Source: Tannerella sp.
GTDB lineage: Bacteria > Bacteroidota > Bacteroidia > Bacteroidales > Tannerellaceae
Assembly: GCA_031259505.1 (NCBI GenBank)
Contig: JAIRLL010000172.1
Location: 1 to 7,352, forward strand
Direction of reading: 5' to 3'
Length of the DNA stretch: 7,352 nt
The position numbers and the translations under genes are program-made. Position 1 is the stretch's first letter. The number at the start of each line of letters is the position of its first letter. The notes beneath the pieces are model-generated. The model searched no databases. It saw nothing but the letters and a program-made list of their open reading frames with translations, and was not told the DNA's origin. Positions 5,719 to 7,352 of this stretch are shown in pieces.

Positions 5719-6975
5719 TTAAATAGTCCACGGTGCGCGCATCGGCTGATTGAGGTAGCGGTTGGCGGCATCGTCGTTCACAAATTCAAGTTTCACGGGG
5801 TCAAATTGCAGCGAGCGGTTGAGGCGCAGCGCGACGGCGCCCATGTTCACGATCGTGGCCGAACGGAATCCGTAGCGTTCGTTCAGGGCGAAAGGCTGGC
5901 GTGTTTTCACACACTCGATAAAGTCGGTCGCCTGCGGTGCAGGTTCGGGATAGTCGGCCAGTTTCTTTTCCCAGTCGGGGATGTCGCATACGAAGTTTTT
6001 GTACACGTTACCCTTCGTTCCTGCGATGTAGGGTGTATCGGGGTCGCCGAAATCGCCGCCCCAGAGCACGATGCGGCAGCCGTCGTCGTAGGTGTAAGTG
6101 ATGGATCGCCAGGTGCCAACCGCGTCGGGATGCTGCTGCGGTGCGTCTATTTCCACTTTGACGGGGCTGGTATGGTCTTTGTCGAGGATATACTGCACGG
6201 GGTCGATGTAGTGCTGTCCCATGTCGCCGAGTCCGCCGCCATCGTAGTCCCAGTATCCGCGGAAGGTGCCGTGCGTCCGGTGCGCATTGTAGGGTTTGAA
6301 GGGCGCCGGGCCGAGCCAGAGGTCGTAGTCGAGTTCGGCCGGGACGGATTCGGGTTCGAGATATTCCTTGCCGACCCAGTAGAATTTCCAGTCGAAACCG
6401 GTATGTTTGCTGATGGTGACGGTGAGCGGCCATCCGAGCAGTCCGCTTTGCACCAGTTTTTTGAGCGGTTTCACGGGAGTGCCCAGTCCGTAGAACTGGT
6501 CGGTGAAGCGGAACCAGGTGTTCAGGCGGAATATCCGTCCGTACTGTTTCACGGCTTCCATTACGCGCCGTCCTTCGCCGATGGTGCGCGTCATCGGTTT
6601 TTCGCACCAGATGTCTTTCCCCATCTTTGCGGCCTCGACGGACATGATGCCGTGCCAGTGCGGCGGCGTGGCGATGTGTACGATGTCCACGTCAGGGTCT
6701 GCAATCAGTTCGCGGAAGTCGTGATATGCGGCGATTTTATCCGCCACCAGCGCCTTGCCCAGTTCCAGATGATTCGCGTCCACGTCGCACACGGCTACCA
6801 GGCGCGTGTTACCGTAGTGCACATGGCCGCGTCCCATGCCGCCCACACCGATGATGCCTTTCGTCAACTGGTCGCTCGGTGCAACAAATCCTTTCCCCAG
6901 CACGTGGCGCGGCACTATCGAAAAGATGGTCACTCCGCCCAGGGTCTTCAAAAAATCTCGTCTGTTTGTATTCAT
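5719..6975 (-). CDS. Tat-exported Gfo/Idh/MocA-family oxidoreductase
   Basis: This 418-residue protein starts with a twin-arginine signal, NRRDFLK (R5, R6), a hydrophobic stretch (11-22) and VPRHVLGKGFVAPSD, the usual start of exported members. Residues 40-155 form the Rossmann domain: GVGGMGRGH (43-51), AVCDVD ending the second strand, TPPHWH (103-108) and the family EKP motif (K126). Residues 155-418 are the C-terminal substrate domain, with DWKFYW (195-200), LDYDLWLGPAP (215-225) and GGGLGDMGQHYIDPVQY, whose H255 and D258 fit the catalytic site. The cofactor is expected to be NAD(P), held tightly and exported with the folded enzyme as in glucose-fructose oxidoreductase; this is inferred from the family. 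The DUF1080 gene follows after 25 nt, so they form an operon, and C3 oxidation of a glycoside is the likely reaction. The substrate is unknown. The gene lacks TTA, CTA and TCA codons entirely. Confidence 0.92.
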   Translation of the reverse strand: MNTNRRDFLKTLGGVTIFSIVPRHVLGKGFVAPSDQLTKGIIGVGGMGRGHVHYGNTRLVAVCDVDANHLELGKALVADKIAAYHDFRELIADPDVDIVHIATPPHWHGIMSVEAAKMGKDIWCEKPMTRTIGEGRRVMEAVKQYGRIFRLNTWFRFTDQFYGLGTPVKPLKKLVQSGLLGWPLTVTISKHTGFDWKFYWVGKEYLEPESVPAELDYDLWLGPAPFKPYNAHRTHGTFRGYWDYDGGGLGDMGQHYIDPVQYILDKDHTSPVKVEIDAPQQHPDAVGTWRSITYTYDDGCRIVLWGGDFGDPDTPYIAGTKGNVYKNFVCDIPDWEKKLADYPEPAPQATDFIECVKTRQPFALNERYGFRSATIVNMGAVALRLNRSLQFDPVKLEFVNDDAANRYLNQPMRAPWTI

Positions 6976-7038
6976 AGCTATATGTCAATAAAATATTAAT
7001 GTAATGTTCTCACGCAACATTTTCTCGCTTTGCGTCCG

Positions 7039-7070
7039 CAAAAATAAGATACTTGCAGCAGATTTGCAAA
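7039..7070 (-). promoter_or_regulatory. Promoter of the oxidoreductase-DUF1080 operon
   Basis: On the minus strand TTTG (7067-7070) is followed after 20 nt by TATTTTTG (7039-7046), a full match to the Bacteroidetes -33/-7 consensus. The predicted start is near 7032-7035, leaving a leader of about 57-60 nt to ATG 6975. The -33 box sits within the palindrome GCAAATTTGC (7066-7075), which could allow a bound regulator to occlude it. Confidence 0.65.
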
Positions 7071-7089
7071 TTTGCGCGGAATATTTTGC

Positions 7090-7101
7090 ATAAAATTTTA
7101 T
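7090..7101. promoter_or_regulatory. 12-bp palindrome, possible operator
   Basis: ATAAAATTTTAT is a perfect 12-bp palindrome about 20 nt upstream of the operon's -33 box, where an activator might bind. The local sequence is AT-rich, so chance is a real alternative. Confidence 0.3.
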
Positions 7102-7131
7102 ACTGCGCGCGGCGTAATTTTGCGAAAAGTA

Positions 7132-7169
7132 CGGAAACGAAGTCCTACGGCCGTCAAACTTCGTTTCCG
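7132..7169. repeat. Hairpin with perfect 12-bp stem
   Basis: CGGAAACGAAGT (7132-7143) and ACTTCGTTTCCG (7158-7169) are exact reverse complements around a 14-nt loop, which itself contains ACGGCCGT (7147-7154). Read on the minus strand the stem is followed by TACTTTTC, so it could terminate a minus-strand gene beyond the right edge. Read on the plus strand it has no T tail. A REP-like arm begins 5 nt to its right, so it may instead be part of a composite repeat. Confidence 0.6.
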
Positions 7170-7174
7170 GCAGG

Positions 7175-7194
7175 GCGAGGAAGCGAAGCAATCC
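7175..7194 (+). repeat. REP-like repeat, single arm
   Basis: GCGAGGAAGCGAAGCAATCC matches the right arm of the repeat at 222-311 (GCGAGG-CA-CGAAGCAATCC) apart from the short spacer, which differs in sequence and by one nucleotide. No matching opposite arm is visible nearby, so this looks like a half or decayed copy. Confidence 0.6.
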
Positions 7195-7314
7195 GGAAAA
7201 ATATATAACAGAATTCATGCCGGATACAGTATAAACCTGAGTTCGATATAAGAAAAATGATTTCCGGATAAAAATCAACGAATTAATTCTCCTCAGGAGA
7301 TACATAATAACAGA

Positions 7315-7352
7315 ATGACAGAATTTTCAGATATTCTCTCATTGCCAAATCC
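7315..7352 (+). CDS. Possible start of a plus-strand gene, cut by window edge
   Basis: From ATG at 7315 the plus strand reads MTEFSDILSLPN and then a proline codon start, open to the window edge. This resembles the N-terminus of ISAs1 / H-repeat-type transposases, which often begin with a short helix and an LPDPR-like motif, but twelve residues are too few to assign a family. AGGAGA ends 14 nt upstream, too far for a standard Shine-Dalgarno site, and no TAnnTTTG box is seen. Two of its twelve codons are TCA, unlike the resident genes and like the IS at the left edge. It may also be chance. Confidence 0.25.
   Translation, partial: MTEFSDILSLPN

Larger units (their letters stand above)
6976..7314. 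other. Upstream regulatory and repeat-containing intergenic region
   Basis: This stretch of about 340 bp has no supported gene. From left to right it holds a leader of about 57 nt, the oxidoreductase promoter (7039-7070), palindromes at 7066-7075 and 7090-7101, a 12-bp-stem hairpin (7132-7169), a REP-like arm (7175-7194) and AT-rich sequence to 7314. The short palindrome TCTCCT-C-AGGAGA (7288-7300) lies near the right end. Confidence 0.6.

Noticed and set aside
4395..5726. A 443-codon plus-strand reading frame opposite the HEAT region
   Set aside because: Same complementary-phase artefact; composition is the mirror of the alanine/leucine-rich helical array, with no family motifs.
5694..5771. 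Extended start of the HEAT-DUF1080 gene at 5771
   Set aside because: It overlaps the oxidoreductase 3' end and would put 26 polar residues in front of a textbook Sec signal peptide starting at 5693.
5647..6999. A 450-codon plus-strand reading frame opposite the oxidoreductase
   Set aside because: Complementary-phase shadow of a gene with full Gfo/Idh/MocA motifs and a Tat signal.
6985..7305. A 106-codon minus-strand frame upstream of the oxidoreductase
   Set aside because: It reads through the operon promoter, the palindromes, the hairpin and the REP-like arm, and has no protein-family features.
1..7352. CRISPR arrays, tRNA or rRNA genes
   Set aside because: No regularly spaced repeats and no cloverleaf or rRNA-like sequence were seen on either strand.

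Overview
The window looks like a chromosomal segment from a Bacteroidales bacterium. Several intergenic regions carry the Bacteroidetes promoter form (TTTG near -33, TAnnTTTG near -7). The resident proteins (type I MurB, a SPOR lipoprotein, a Tat-exported Gfo/Idh/MocA oxidoreductase and a DUF1080 protein) are typical of gut Bacteroidales. Resident genes almost completely avoid TTA, CTA and TCA codons, which suggests a moderately high-GC member; genus cannot be decided from the sequence.

Layout: all confident genes read on the minus strand. Positions 1-183 are the 5' end of an ISL3-family insertion sequence that runs off the left edge. It includes a 45-codon transposase start, its promoter, and a terminal inverted repeat ending at 183. 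Positions 184-444 are non-coding and hold a REP-like palindromic repeat. murB (445-1494) follows, then a short region where a terminator hairpin and the murB promoter overlap, then a SPOR-domain lipoprotein gene (1596-2075). The right half is a two-gene operon. A Tat-signal Gfo/Idh/MocA oxidoreductase (5719-6975) is transcribed first from a well-formed promoter at 7039-7070. After a 25-nt gap comes a 1173-residue secreted protein (2172-5693) made of a long HEAT-like helical array and two tandem DUF1080 (3-keto-disaccharide hydrolase) domains. Positions 6976-7314 hold the promoter, two palindromes, a 12-bp-stem hairpin and a second REP-like fragment. A possible plus-strand gene start lies at 7315.

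How the genes may work together: MurB makes UDP-N-acetylmuramate in the cytoplasm, and the SPOR lipoprotein probably binds peptidoglycan in the envelope. The right-hand operon fits a periplasmic oxidise-then-eliminate route for glycoside cleavage: the oxidoreductase would make a 3-keto sugar and the DUF1080 protein would cleave the activated glycosidic bond. The pairing is inferred from the families; the substrate is unknown. The fusion of a roughly 700-residue helical-repeat scaffold to two diverged DUF1080 domains is the most interesting object in the window.
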